33,164 bases of DNA from JAFLUQ01 sp964537995 (GCA_964537995.1 CAZICW010000014.1:1-33164), one strand, 5' to 3'. Positions 8,269 to 16,915 are shown, numbered from the stretch's first letter. A program made the numbers and translations. The notes: a model not told the origin generated them from the letters alone.

Positions 8269-8904
8269 ATGATAAGGAACGAAAAAACCAAGACGCTGGT
8301 TTTGTTTGCAATGTTTGTGGCAATAATTGCCATTCTCGCCGTAACCCCGCTGGGGATTATTTCAATCGGCTTTATCGGCGCGACAACGATTCACATTCCC
8401 GTTATAATCGGGGCAATTATGCTTGGGCCGAAATTCGGCGCGGCGCTCGGCTTCTGCTTCGGCGTTATAAGCTGCCTCAAGTCAACCTTTTCGGGAGTTG
8501 TTACCGGCTTTTTGTTTTCGCCGGCAATTCCTGTTCCCGGGACGGGTCACGGCAGTCCGTGGGCATTGGTAATAGCCCTTGTCCCGAGAATACTTATCGG
8601 AGTGGTTTCGTACTATGTCTATGCCGGACTTTCAAAGCTCATAAAATCCGACGGCGTTTCCATGGGCATAGCGGCGTTTTGCGGCTCTCTTACAAACACC
8701 GTCCTCGTTATGGGACTTATATACATTATATTCAAGGACGCTTATTCTCAGGCGATTGATTTGGCGGGAAAAACAATTGAGGTCATAATCGGCACGACTG
8801 TCGTCGTGAACGGCATTCCCGAAGCCATTGTCGCGGTTATCATATCCGTTGCCGTGTGCAAGGCGCTGAAAACCTATATGAAAAAGAGGACGTTAAATGC
8901 ATGA
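8269..8904 (+). CDS. ECF transporter S component (PanT-like vitamin uptake)
   Basis: This 211-residue, very hydrophobic protein looks like a substrate-binding S component of an energy-coupling-factor vitamin transporter (ECF_trnsprt family). Six membrane segments are evident, with the N-terminal charged stub MIRNEKTK followed by LVLFAMFVAIIAILA. The TIHIPVIIGAIMLGPKFGAALGF region matches S components of the pantothenate/folate type, where helix 1 and this segment contact the shared EcfT subunit. The EcfA/EcfT module is not in the window and is presumably encoded elsewhere (group II arrangement). GGAGGAG lies just before the ATG. Its last eight bases overlap the next gene, a P1-family peptidase. 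Substrate assignment to pantothenate is an inference from similarity only. Confidence 0.8.
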   Translation: MIRNEKTKTLVLFAMFVAIIAILAVTPLGIISIGFIGATTIHIPVIIGAIMLGPKFGAALGFCFGVISCLKSTFSGVVTGFLFSPAIPVPGTGHGSPWALVIALVPRILIGVVSYYVYAGLSKLIKSDGVSMGIAAFCGSLTNTVLVMGLIYIIFKDAYSQAIDLAGKTIEVIIGTTVVVNGIPEAIVAVIISVAVCKALKTYMKKRTLNA

Positions 8905-9847
8905 AATAAATATAAACGAAATCGAAAATGTTAAAATCGGCTCCGCGCAGGATTATGAAGGCGGCACGGGCTGCACGGTTATAATCTGCGAAAAAGGAGC
9001 GCCGACGGGAATCGATGTGCGCGGAGGAGGCCCCGCCAGCCGTGAAACCGAGCTTTTGAGTCATCAGGCGACCTGCTCGGAAATTCATGCCGTGCTTCTC
9101 GGCGGAGGCAGCGCCTACGGACTTGATGCGGCGGGCGGAGTAATGGAATATCTCGAAAAAAAGGGCGTGGGACTTCCGATGAAGAACGGCGTTGTGCCGC
9201 TTGTATGCCAGTCATGCATTTTCGATTTGGGCGTAGGGCGCTGGGATGTTCGCCCCGACAAGGAAATGGCGAGGCGCGCCTGTGAAAATGCCGAGCTTAA
9301 CCGTCCTCAAAGCGGAAATTTCGGCGCCGGAACGGGCGCGACCGTCGGGAAGCTGCTGGGGCCCGATTTTGCCATGAGCAGCGGACTCGGAATTTACGCC
9401 GTCAGGCTCGGAAGGCTGAAGGTAGGCGCCGTCGTTTCGGTAAATGCCTGCGGCGATGTTGTTGACTTTGAAAGCGGAAAAATAATCGCGGGTCTTCTGA
9501 ACGATGAAAGGAACGGCTTCCGCGACAGCGAAAAAACAATGTACGAGCTTGCCGAAATGCCTCGCGGAAATACTACAATAGGCGTTGTTGTGACCAACGG
9601 AAAATTCAGTAAGGCACAGATGACGAAAATCGCGCAGATGGCACAGGACGGCTATTCGCGCAGCATCCGTCCGGTACATACCACAATGGACGGCGACACG
9701 GTTTACGCAATGAGCGTCGGAGATACGGAATCGAATGTCGATTTATGCGGAACGCTTGCGGCGCGGGTTACGGCTGAAGCGATAAGGAACGCGGTTCTTT
9801 GCGCGGAAGCGAAATTTAATCTGCCCTGCGCAAAGGATATTCTGTAA
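8897..9847 (+). CDS. P1-family (DmpA/NylC-type) self-processing aminopeptidase/amidohydrolase
   Basis: A 316-residue N-terminal-nucleophile hydrolase of the P1/S58 family, which includes the D-aminopeptidase DmpA, the beta-aminopeptidase BapA and nylon-oligomer hydrolase NylC. Family hallmarks are GTGCTVIICEKGAPTGIDVRG near the N-terminus, LLGGGSAYGLDAAGGVMEYL (67-86) and GNFGAGTGATVGK (140-152). GNTTIGVVVTN (224-234) is where these proteins cleave themselves. The expected cut is between Asn225 and Thr226, exposing Thr226 as the catalytic nucleophile. There is no signal peptide. It overlaps the ECF S component by eight bases, which suggests it processes something related to the imported compound. 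The substrate is unknown. Confidence 0.9.
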   Translation: MHEININEIENVKIGSAQDYEGGTGCTVIICEKGAPTGIDVRGGGPASRETELLSHQATCSEIHAVLLGGGSAYGLDAAGGVMEYLEKKGVGLPMKNGVVPLVCQSCIFDLGVGRWDVRPDKEMARRACENAELNRPQSGNFGAGTGATVGKLLGPDFAMSSGLGIYAVRLGRLKVGAVVSVNACGDVVDFESGKIIAGLLNDERNGFRDSEKTMYELAEMPRGNTTIGVVVTNGKFSKAQMTKIAQMAQDGYSRSIRPVHTTMDGDTVYAMSVGDTESNVDLCGTLAARVTAEAIRNAVLCAEAKFNLPCAKDIL

Positions 9848-9867
9848 AAATTTAAGAGGTGATGAAA

Positions 9868-10317
9868 GTGGAGGACATATTGGCAAAGGTCTTGACGTAC
9901 ATTTTTGTTCTGATAATCTACCTTTTCATCTATGCGATAATAAGAATGATATTCTTGGATATACGCGCCATGAACCGGAAAAAAAGCGGCGGGCTGGCGG
10001 ACGCGTATCTCAAGCTGATAAACCTCCGCCGCGACCTCGATTTCAATATGGACGAAAGCTACGAACTTGACGATGATGAAATAATCGGGCGGGGAAACAA
10101 ATGCACAATCCGTCTGCCCGATAAATATCTCAGCGTCAGGCATTGCCGTATATATAAGTCCGACGGGAGCTTTTTTATCGAGGATCTGGGAAGTACGAAC
10201 GGCACTTATCTCAACGGCGACGAGCTGACGGACGAGGCTGTGGAGCTTATCGACGGCGATAAAATTTCAATCGGCAGGCTTAATTTTATTTTTGTAATGC
10301 CTAAAAAAGAGGATTGA
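9868..10317 (+). CDS. Membrane-anchored FHA-domain protein
   Basis: A 149-residue protein with one N-terminal membrane helix (about residues 8-30) and a cytoplasmic forkhead-associated domain, a phosphothreonine-reading module. The FHA signature is complete: IIGRGN (about 72-77), S-x-R-H (Ser89, Arg91, His92) and GSTNGTYLNG (about 108-117). These hold the loops that grip phosphothreonine. The GTG at 9868 is preferred because AAGAGGTGAT (9854-9863) sits at ideal spacing; in-frame GTG and ATG codons at 9859 and 9862 fall inside that ribosome binding site. It directly precedes a SEDS polymerase and a class B PBP, as FhaB does before rodA-pbpA in actinobacteria. A role in kinase-controlled wall synthesis is therefore likely, although no Ser/Thr kinase is in the window. 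Confidence 0.9.
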   Translation: MEDILAKVLTYIFVLIIYLFIYAIIRMIFLDIRAMNRKKSGGLADAYLKLINLRRDLDFNMDESYELDDDEIIGRGNKCTIRLPDKYLSVRHCRIYKSDGSFFIEDLGSTNGTYLNGDELTDEAVELIDGDKISIGRLNFIFVMPKKED

Positions 10318-10322
10318 GAAAA

Positions 10323-11579
10323 ATGAGCGAGGAAAGAAGCATTAAGCCTCTTATATATATCATTCTTCTGAATATTATCGGCGCGGCGCTGATTTCAATC
10401 TGCTACGGAGGCATAAACTCCGAAGCTCTTTTGCTGACCGGCGCGATTTGCCTTACCGCCACTGTGAGCTATCTTATTGTGTCGCTTGCCAACCTCGGCG
10501 ACCCGTATCTCTATCTTATAATTTCCGTTCTTGCCTCCGTCGGCGGAATTATGCAGCTTCGCATAAAATTATCGTATGGCATACGCCAGCTGAAATGGTT
10601 TCTGGTGGGGACGGCGTGTTATTTTGCGGTCATGTTGCTTTATATGCTGCTGAACAAGCTGCTTCCGAAGCTGGCGTGGCTCTATTTCGGACTGAGCATA
10701 GCGCTGTTCGCCGCGACGCTGATTTTCGGCAAGGATTCCCACGGATCAAGAAACTGGATTTTTATCGGCAATCTGTCGATACAGCCGAGCGAGCTTATAA
10801 AAATTCTTTTTGTCATGACACTTGCGGCGATTTTTACAACCCGTCCGCCGAAAAAGCTTGCAAACAGGCTGAGCGCCCGTCCCAAACTCGCAAGGCTTCT
10901 TCCGGCGTCCGCCGTGACGCTTGTATGCGTCGGCTTCCTTGTACTCCAGCGCGAATGGGGAACCTTGCTGCTGTTTTTTGCGACCTACATCTTTTTCCTC
11001 TATGTCTACGGCGCAAGCAAAGGGTATCTTCTGCTCAACGCCGCGGCTGCGGCTCTGGTAGGAGCTGTCGGCATTATGAATGTCAGTCATATACAGACAA
11101 GGATTGACGCATGGCTCAATCCCTTTGAGGACGCTTCGGGAAAGGGATACCAAATTACTCAGTCGCTTTTTGCCATAGGCGAGGGCGGCTTCAGCGGCCG
11201 CGGTATAGGCGCCGGCAGCGTGTACTTCATTCCCGAGGTTCATTCCGATTTTATATTTTCAGCCATCTGCGAGGAAATGGGAGTCCTCGGCGGCATGGCG
11301 ATTGTCATGCTCTATTTTGTGCTTGTTTACAGAGGCTTCAAAATCGCGCTTTCCTGCACGAACAAATATAACAAGGCCGTCGCCTTCGGTCTGAGCTTTA
11401 TGCTCGGGCTGCAAACCTTCATAATAATCGGCGGCGTTATAAAAATGATTCCTCTCACAGGCATAACCCTGCCCTTTGTCAGCTACGGCGGAAGCAGTAT
11501 GCTCACAACCTTCGCCGCCTGCGGAATACTTCAGGCAATAAGCGCGGTAAAGGGGGAAATAAGCGATGAAATACAATAA
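10323..11579 (+). CDS. SEDS-family peptidoglycan glycosyltransferase (FtsW/RodA/SpoVE type)
   Basis: A 418-residue integral membrane protein of the SEDS family, which polymerises lipid II into glycan strands together with a cognate class B PBP. About ten hydrophobic segments are visible. Conserved motifs are KDSHGSRNWI (about 136-145), IQPSELIKI (about 152-160), REWGTLLLF (about 207-215), GKGYQITQSLFAIGEGG (about 271-287) and the C-terminal PFVSYGGSSML. The start is the ATG at 10323, nine bases after AGAGGA. The gene overlaps the following PBP gene by 14 bases, as expected for a SEDS-bPBP pair. Sequence alone does not decide between elongation, division and sporulation paralogues. Confidence 0.93.
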   Translation: MSEERSIKPLIYIILLNIIGAALISICYGGINSEALLLTGAICLTATVSYLIVSLANLGDPYLYLIISVLASVGGIMQLRIKLSYGIRQLKWFLVGTACYFAVMLLYMLLNKLLPKLAWLYFGLSIALFAATLIFGKDSHGSRNWIFIGNLSIQPSELIKILFVMTLAAIFTTRPPKKLANRLSARPKLARLLPASAVTLVCVGFLVLQREWGTLLLFFATYIFFLYVYGASKGYLLLNAAAAALVGAVGIMNVSHIQTRIDAWLNPFEDASGKGYQITQSLFAIGEGGFSGRGIGAGSVYFIPEVHSDFIFSAICEEMGVLGGMAIVMLYFVLVYRGFKIALSCTNKYNKAVAFGLSFMLGLQTFIIIGGVIKMIPLTGITLPFVSYGGSSMLTTFAACGILQAISAVKGEISDEIQ

Positions 11580-12969
11580 AAGAATAATCAAATCTCTGGT
11601 TGTTATGAGCTTGCTTTTTCTCTCTCTTTTTGTATATCTGACGTATTTTTCCCTTTTCAAGGCGGACAGTCTTGTTTCATCAAACTATAACCGTCGCCTG
11701 TGGGAAAAGGAGGACAGTGTTCTGCGCGGCAGCATATACGACCGCGGCGGAACCGTCATAGCAAAAAGCGAGCTTGACTCCGACGGCGTACAGAAGCGGG
11801 TTTATCCCTACGGCTCACTCTATGCTCATGTTGTCGGATACAACACTCGAAGCTACGGCAAAACAAACCTTGAATTGACATTTAACGATTATTTACTTAA
11901 AACAGAAACTCTTACCGAAATTCTTCAATACGGCATCGACAGCGACGAAATGAAACGCGGCTGCGACCTTGTGACGACAATCGACCATTCTCTCATGGAA
12001 ACGGCGAAGTCCGCAATGAAGGGAAGGAACGGTGCGGTTGTGGCGGTAAATCCGAAAACCGGCGAGGTGCTTTGCCTTTACTCCGCTCCCTCCTTTGATC
12101 CGAACGAGGACGCCTTAACCGAGAATTGGGCGGATTTGTCGGTTGACGAGGACAGTCCCTTCCTTCCGCGCGCCACAAAAGGTCTTTACGCTCCGGGTTC
12201 GACGTTTAAAACCGTTGTCGCCGCCGCCGCTCTCGAAGCCGGCATGGACGATTACACGGTTGACGACGAGGGCAGCGTTAAAATTGACGGACATATATTC
12301 GGCAATTCCGGCGGCAGCTCCTACGGAAACATAAATCTGCTTCAGGGCTTTAAATATTCCAGCAATGTCATGTTCACTCAGCTCGGCGTGGAGCTTGGCG
12401 CGGACAGACTTAAGCAATCCGCCGAAAGCTTTATGATAACAAAAGCCATACCCTTTGACATTGATACAAGCTCTGCGCAGTGGGGCTATTCCTCAATGAG
12501 CGATACCGAGCTTGCCTCTGTCGGCATTGGGCAAGGGAAGCTGCTGACGACGCCGCTCAATATGGCTATGGTCGCGGCTTCGATTGCCAACGGCGGCGTT
12601 ATGATGAAGCCTTATCTTGTGCAGCGCGCGGTATCCTCAAACGGAGTCGTTGCCTATGAAGCCTCGCCCGAGGCTTTGGCGCGTACCACAACCTCGTCGG
12701 TTTCGGCAAAAATAACCGAGTATATGCTTGCTTGCGTGGAAAGCGGCACCGGAGCGAATGCCCGAATCCGCGGAATTGACGTCGCCGGAAAGACCGGCAC
12801 GGCTCAAAATGAGCGGGAAGGACGCGACCATGCGTGGTTTATAGGCTTTGCTCCGGCGGACGACCCGCAGATTGCCGTTGCCGTCATTCAGGAGTACAGC
12901 GGAAGCAGCGGCGGAGCCGCGTGCGCTCCCGTCGCGAAGGCTGTTATGCAGGAGTGGCTGGGGTATTGA
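11566..12969 (+). CDS. Class B penicillin-binding protein (PBP2-type transpeptidase)
   Basis: A 467-residue D,D-transpeptidase that cross-links peptidoglycan and pairs with the SEDS polymerase encoded just upstream. It has a short cytoplasmic tail, one membrane anchor (about residues 9-30), a pedestal domain with RGSIYDRGG (54-62), and a transpeptidase domain. The active-site motifs are intact: S-x-x-K as Ser212/Lys215 in PGSTFK, S-x-N as Ser265/Asn267, and K-T-G at 409-411. It is compact compared with E. coli PBP2/PBP3 and resembles the PbpA-type partners found next to FHA and SEDS genes. Its stop is 25 bases before the large secreted LacZ-like gene. Confidence 0.95.
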   Translation: MKYNKRIIKSLVVMSLLFLSLFVYLTYFSLFKADSLVSSNYNRRLWEKEDSVLRGSIYDRGGTVIAKSELDSDGVQKRVYPYGSLYAHVVGYNTRSYGKTNLELTFNDYLLKTETLTEILQYGIDSDEMKRGCDLVTTIDHSLMETAKSAMKGRNGAVVAVNPKTGEVLCLYSAPSFDPNEDALTENWADLSVDEDSPFLPRATKGLYAPGSTFKTVVAAAALEAGMDDYTVDDEGSVKIDGHIFGNSGGSSYGNINLLQGFKYSSNVMFTQLGVELGADRLKQSAESFMITKAIPFDIDTSSAQWGYSSMSDTELASVGIGQGKLLTTPLNMAMVAASIANGGVMMKPYLVQRAVSSNGVVAYEASPEALARTTTSSVSAKITEYMLACVESGTGANARIRGIDVAGKTGTAQNEREGRDHAWFIGFAPADDPQIAVAVIQEYSGSSGGAACAPVAKAVMQEWLGY

Positions 12970-12994
12970 TAAAAAAACGAACGGAGGGTTGAGA

Positions 12995-15900
12995 ATGAAA
13001 AAAGCAAAAAGAATACTTTTTTCGTCGCTGGCTTTTTTGTTGGCGCTTCAGTCCGCCGCATACGGAGATATGCCGCCGGAGGAGGATTTTATTCAGCTTG
13101 ATTTCAACCGCGCGGCGGCATGGGTAAATCCCTTTGTCTGCGGCGAAAATCTTGTTGAAGAAAACATCGGCGGCGCATATATGAGCCTCAACGGGGAATG
13201 GAGCTTCGGTCTTTTTCCGTCGCCCGCGCAGGCGGAGGAAAGGCTTTTCGAGCCGCTCGCGGAAAGCGTAACCGTACCCTCGGCGTGGCAGCTCTGCGGC
13301 TTTGACTATCCGATATACAGCGTCGAGCGTTATCCTTGGGCGGGAAACGGGAGCATGGATTATCCGTTCGTTCCCGAAGCGGATAATCCGACCGCGCTTT
13401 ATTCCCGCAGCTTTACCGTACCGGACGAAATGAACGGCGGAAGGGTATATCTCTGCTTTGACAGAGGCGGCAGCGCGATGAACGTATATGTGAACGGAAG
13501 CTATGCGGGCTACGGCGAAGGCTGCTTTCTTCAAAAAAGCTTTGACATAAGCAATTATCTCCATGACGGCGAAAACGAACTTACCGTCGAGGTTATGCGT
13601 TACAGCGACACCTCTTACCTCGAAAACCGCGACGGCTTTAATCTCAGCGGTCTTTTCGGTGACGTGAGCCTTCGCTCGCCCTATACCGACACGGTTTATT
13701 ATGAAACCGCCTACGAAAACGGGAAGTGTATATTGAATCTTGACCGCGGCGACGCGGATGAGGCCTTTATTGAAATAGACGGAGAAAAGGTTGCGTTGAA
13801 AAACGGACGTAACGAGCTTAAAGATGCACTGCCGTGGAGCTGTGAGGCTCCGGAGCTTTACAGCATGACAATCGGTAAGGACGGGCGTTCCGATGTTTAC
13901 CGTGTCGGCTTCCGCAGCTTTGAAGCAAGCGGCGAAGGGTTTTTGCTGAACGGCGAAGACTTCGCGGTAAAGGCTGTAAGGTATTCCGCTTTTACACCTG
14001 ACGGCGGCTATTATGCCGACACGGAAACAATACAAAACGATGTTTCTCTGATGAAGGAGCTGGGCGTGAACACAGTAATAACCGACTCCATGCCGCTTCC
14101 GTCGGCATTTTACGACATTGCGGACGAGGAGGGCTTGCTTGTTGTTGACTGTGCGTTTTCGCTTCCGGACTTTTTCAATACCGGCAGCTATGCGGACGTG
14201 CTTTTGAGCTATATGAACCGCATGATTCTTCGTGACGGAAATCACTGCTCCGTGGTTATGTGGGGAGCCGGTACGGATGATGACGCTGTTCTTTCCCGTG
14301 CTTGCTCCATTGACAGCCGTCCCTTTTTCTCAAAAAGCGGACGCGTTTACGGCTCGGAGGCTTCACTTCCCTCGGACATTCCTTATTTTTCCGATGAAGC
14401 GCTGTACGCCAAAAAGGGAAATTATGAATTTACTCTGAAAAATAAAGCGGACGGCGGGAGCATAGGCGGACTCGGCGAAATAAAAAATTATGTCGGCAGC
14501 CGTGTCCTCGGCAAAGCGGAGCTTGACGCCGGCATTACGTTTTCGGACGAATTTACTCTTGAGCTTTGGCTCGGACTTGACGAGGAAACTTCACTCTCGG
14601 CGGGCGGCGTTTCCGTTGCCGCCGCTGACGGCAGAATTGAATTCTCCGTCGGGTCGGCTTCGGTATCCGTCGGCGGGAGGTATGACGAAGGTACGCTGCA
14701 GCATATAGGCGCGGTATACACGGGAAATGAGCTGCGTCTGTTTGTGAACGATTCATTCAGGGCCAATTTGAGCGTTACCTCCGAGGAAGCCGCGGTTGGC
14801 GGAAGCATAAGCTCCGACGGAATTATAGGCGAAATAAGACTTTACAACCGCGCGCTTGACATTGACGAGCTTTGCGGCGGAGAAACAGTCGAGGGGCTTG
14901 CGCTTTGGCTTACGTTTGACGAAGCTGAAATAATCAACGATTATTCCTTCGAATACCTTGGATATGGCGGAGATTTCGGTGATTACCCGAACAGCGGCAG
15001 CGGTGTTGCACGCGGTATTTTCACGGCTGAAAGAGAGCCTCTGCCCGAAGCGGCGGCACTTAAGGAGCTTTATCTGGGAGATGAGACGGTCGGCTCGCTT
15101 CCCGCCGAAAGGTCGGCAGCGGAGCTTGACGGTAGCGTCACAGCCGAACGGTACGGCGACGTTATAGCCGTAAACGGCAAAAATTTTTCCGCCGTGTTCC
15201 GTAACGGTCAGCTCTCCGAGTATGTTTTTAACGGGAAAAATCTGCTTTCCGCGCCGATTGAAAAGAGCTTTGTCCGCCCGAAGCTTTCTTCGGCGTCCGG
15301 CAACGATTATCTTCGCGGGGAATGGAAATACGCGGAAAGCTTTGAAGCGGACAGTGTGAGCCTTGATTCCCGCGGCTCCTATGCCGACATATCGACATAC
15401 TTCGATCTCGGCGAGCTTGGTTCGCATACGGAAAGCTTCCGAATCTACGGCGACGGAACCGTCCTTGTTTACGCCGAAACAAACGGAAGCGGCTTTGAGG
15501 TCTGTGCGGATATGTTTGAGCTGGACGGCAGCTTCACGGCGGAATATCTCGGCTATGCCTCATCAACCTACAGTGATTTTATCTATGGCGGAAAAAGCGT
15601 CAAAACGGAAAACATCGCCGAAAAGCTCTGCCCGTATTTGCTGCCGCGCGAATTTGGCAATCACAGCGGCACGGATTACGCAATTCTTAAAGACGCTGAC
15701 GGCGGCGGCTTGGTTTTTTCGGGCAACGGAATTGAATTTGACGCTCTCGCGTATTCCTTTGACGCGCTTGACGGCGCAATGCATAATTATGAGCTTGAAC
15801 CCGACGGAAAAACCTATGTGCGTGTCGGCGGCTATGTCGCTCCCTTGCACGCCGATGCGTCCGATCGGGCCGTAAGCTGCTACAAATTTAAGGGAATTGA

Positions 15901-16846
15901 CGGCAGCGAAAGGGACTTTGCGGCTCAGAGCGCGCCGCATGAGCTTATAACCTCGGTCGCTGTCGGAGAAAATGAGCTGAAAAATATTTCTCCGCTGAAA
16001 TCCGTATATACCTCCCGTTACAGCGGAGGCGAAATTGTTCCCGTTTGCGTTGCCGGCGTGGACTGTACGGTTGAAAAAAACGAGGATTTTTGCGAAATTA
16101 CCGCGTCATACGGTAATGTTGTTCAGGAAATCAGAATATACTTCCTTGACGAGCCGATATATATTTCCGACCTGACTCCTTTATCCGTAAAAAGTGAGCA
16201 AAGCGGTGAAATTGCATTCGACTCAAGCCGTAGCGGAGGGAAAATTACCGTAATGGGCGATCGTTGGCGCGGCGAGGAGGATAAAATTTACGACAAAGGA
16301 ATTACGACGGCCGCCGAAAGCGAAATTTCCTTTGACGTTTCGCGGTTTAAGGACTGCTGCATAATTTTCACCGCCGCAATGGATTCCTCGGCAGCGAACT
16401 TCGGACAGACGGGACCGCCGGGCGGCTTCGGACGCAATGTCAATTTTTATGTTTACGGCGACGGTGAGCTGCTTGCGAGCGCGGAACGGGTCTCAATGTT
16501 CGGCGGAGCGCATACGATAAAAGCCGATATAAGCGAGACTTCAACATTGACGCTTGTTACCTCCGGCAGCGGCGGCGCGGCATGGTGCGGCGGAGAAATT
16601 ACATCTCGAGAGCCGAAGCTTTTCGTAAATGAGAGCGGCGGGAGAGCTGAAATCACCGTTGTAAATACGACCGGAGAGGAAATTCATCCGCTTGTCTGCG
16701 CGATTTCGGAAAATGCTCAGACGCTAAACGCCGTTTCCCGCAAAATAAGACGCGGTTGCGTTGAGTCGTTCGAGGTTGACGTTCCGGAAAACGGAAGTGT
16801 CGTGCTTTATGAAGTCTCTTGCGGAGAGAAAAAATTGATTCCATAA
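12995..16846 (+). CDS. Secreted LacZ-like GH2 homologue with LamG and NPCBM modules, catalytic residues apparently lost
   Basis: A 1283-residue exported protein with a signal peptide (residues 1-24: KKAKR, then a hydrophobic core ending AAYG). Modules in order are a GH2 jelly-roll sugar-binding domain (about 35-230), an immunoglobulin-like domain (about 231-310) and a shortened GH2 barrel region (about 311-490). Then come a LamG-like domain (about 495-645), the YGGDFGD barrel end (657-663), LacZ domain 5 (about 715-1000) and an NPCBM-type domain (about 1057-1210). LacZ enzymes need Glu acid/base in WSLGNE and a Glu nucleophile in CEYAHAMGN. Here the first reads WGAGTDDD (423-430) and the second segment is absent. 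It is therefore probably a glycan-binding pseudoenzyme. The ATG at 12995 follows GGAGGG; an open frame upstream is PBP antiphase sequence. There is no sortase or SLH anchor. Confidence 0.85.
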   Translation: MKKAKRILFSSLAFLLALQSAAYGDMPPEEDFIQLDFNRAAAWVNPFVCGENLVEENIGGAYMSLNGEWSFGLFPSPAQAEERLFEPLAESVTVPSAWQLCGFDYPIYSVERYPWAGNGSMDYPFVPEADNPTALYSRSFTVPDEMNGGRVYLCFDRGGSAMNVYVNGSYAGYGEGCFLQKSFDISNYLHDGENELTVEVMRYSDTSYLENRDGFNLSGLFGDVSLRSPYTDTVYYETAYENGKCILNLDRGDADEAFIEIDGEKVALKNGRNELKDALPWSCEAPELYSMTIGKDGRSDVYRVGFRSFEASGEGFLLNGEDFAVKAVRYSAFTPDGGYYADTETIQNDVSLMKELGVNTVITDSMPLPSAFYDIADEEGLLVVDCAFSLPDFFNTGSYADVLLSYMNRMILRDGNHCSVVMWGAGTDDDAVLSRACSIDSRPFFSKSGRVYGSEASLPSDIPYFSDEALYAKKGNYEFTLKNKADGGSIGGLGEIKNYVGSRVLGKAELDAGITFSDEFTLELWLGLDEETSLSAGGVSVAAADGRIEFSVGSASVSVGGRYDEGTLQHIGAVYTGNELRLFVNDSFRANLSVTSEEAAVGGSISSDGIIGEIRLYNRALDIDELCGGETVEGLALWLTFDEAEIINDYSFEYLGYGGDFGDYPNSGSGVARGIFTAEREPLPEAAALKELYLGDETVGSLPAERSAAELDGSVTAERYGDVIAVNGKNFSAVFRNGQLSEYVFNGKNLLSAPIEKSFVRPKLSSASGNDYLRGEWKYAESFEADSVSLDSRGSYADISTYFDLGELGSHTESFRIYGDGTVLVYAETNGSGFEVCADMFELDGSFTAEYLGYASSTYSDFIYGGKSVKTENIAEKLCPYLLPREFGNHSGTDYAILKDADGGGLVFSGNGIEFDALAYSFDALDGAMHNYELEPDGKTYVRVGGYVAPLHADASDRAVSCYKFKGIDGSERDFAAQSAPHELITSVAVGENELKNISPLKSVYTSRYSGGEIVPVCVAGVDCTVEKNEDFCEITASYGNVVQEIRIYFLDEPIYISDLTPLSVKSEQSGEIAFDSSRSGGKITVMGDRWRGEEDKIYDKGITTAAESEISFDVSRFKDCCIIFTAAMDSSAANFGQTGPPGGFGRNVNFYVYGDGELLASAERVSMFGGAHTIKADISETSTLTLVTSGSGGAAWCGGEITSREPKLFVNESGGRAEITVVNTTGEEIHPLVCAISENAQTLNAVSRKIRRGCVESFEVDVPENGSVVLYEVSCGEKKLIP

Positions 16847-16860
16847 TTAAAAATTGTTTA

Positions 16861-16911
16861 AAAACAACAGAGTTTGTCGAACAGACTGTTTCGGCAAACT
16901 CTGTTGTTTTT
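16861..16911 (+). terminator. Long perfect palindrome: terminator after the LacZ-like gene, with two inverted Spo0A-box matches
   Basis: AAAACAACAGAGTTTG (16861-16876) pairs exactly with CAAACTCTGTTGTTTT (16895-16910). The loop region folds further, and the stem ends in five Ts, so it should terminate transcription from the long operon. It also contains TTTGTCGAA (16873-16881, plus) and TTTGCCGAA (16898-16890, minus), both fitting the Spo0A box TGNCGAA. It lies directly upstream of the spoIIA promoter, so it may serve both purposes. Confidence 0.75.
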
Positions 16912-16915
16912 CGTC

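Noticed and set aside
12848..12994. 49-codon upstream extension of the LacZ-like gene
   Set aside because: It overlaps the PBP gene in another frame and would bury the signal peptide. The ATG at 12995 has a GGAGGG site.
12944..14245. 433-codon minus-strand frame within the LacZ-like gene
   Set aside because: It is the mirror of a gene whose real strand shows a signal peptide, GH2 landmarks and a good ribosome binding site. The antisense product matches nothing recognisable.
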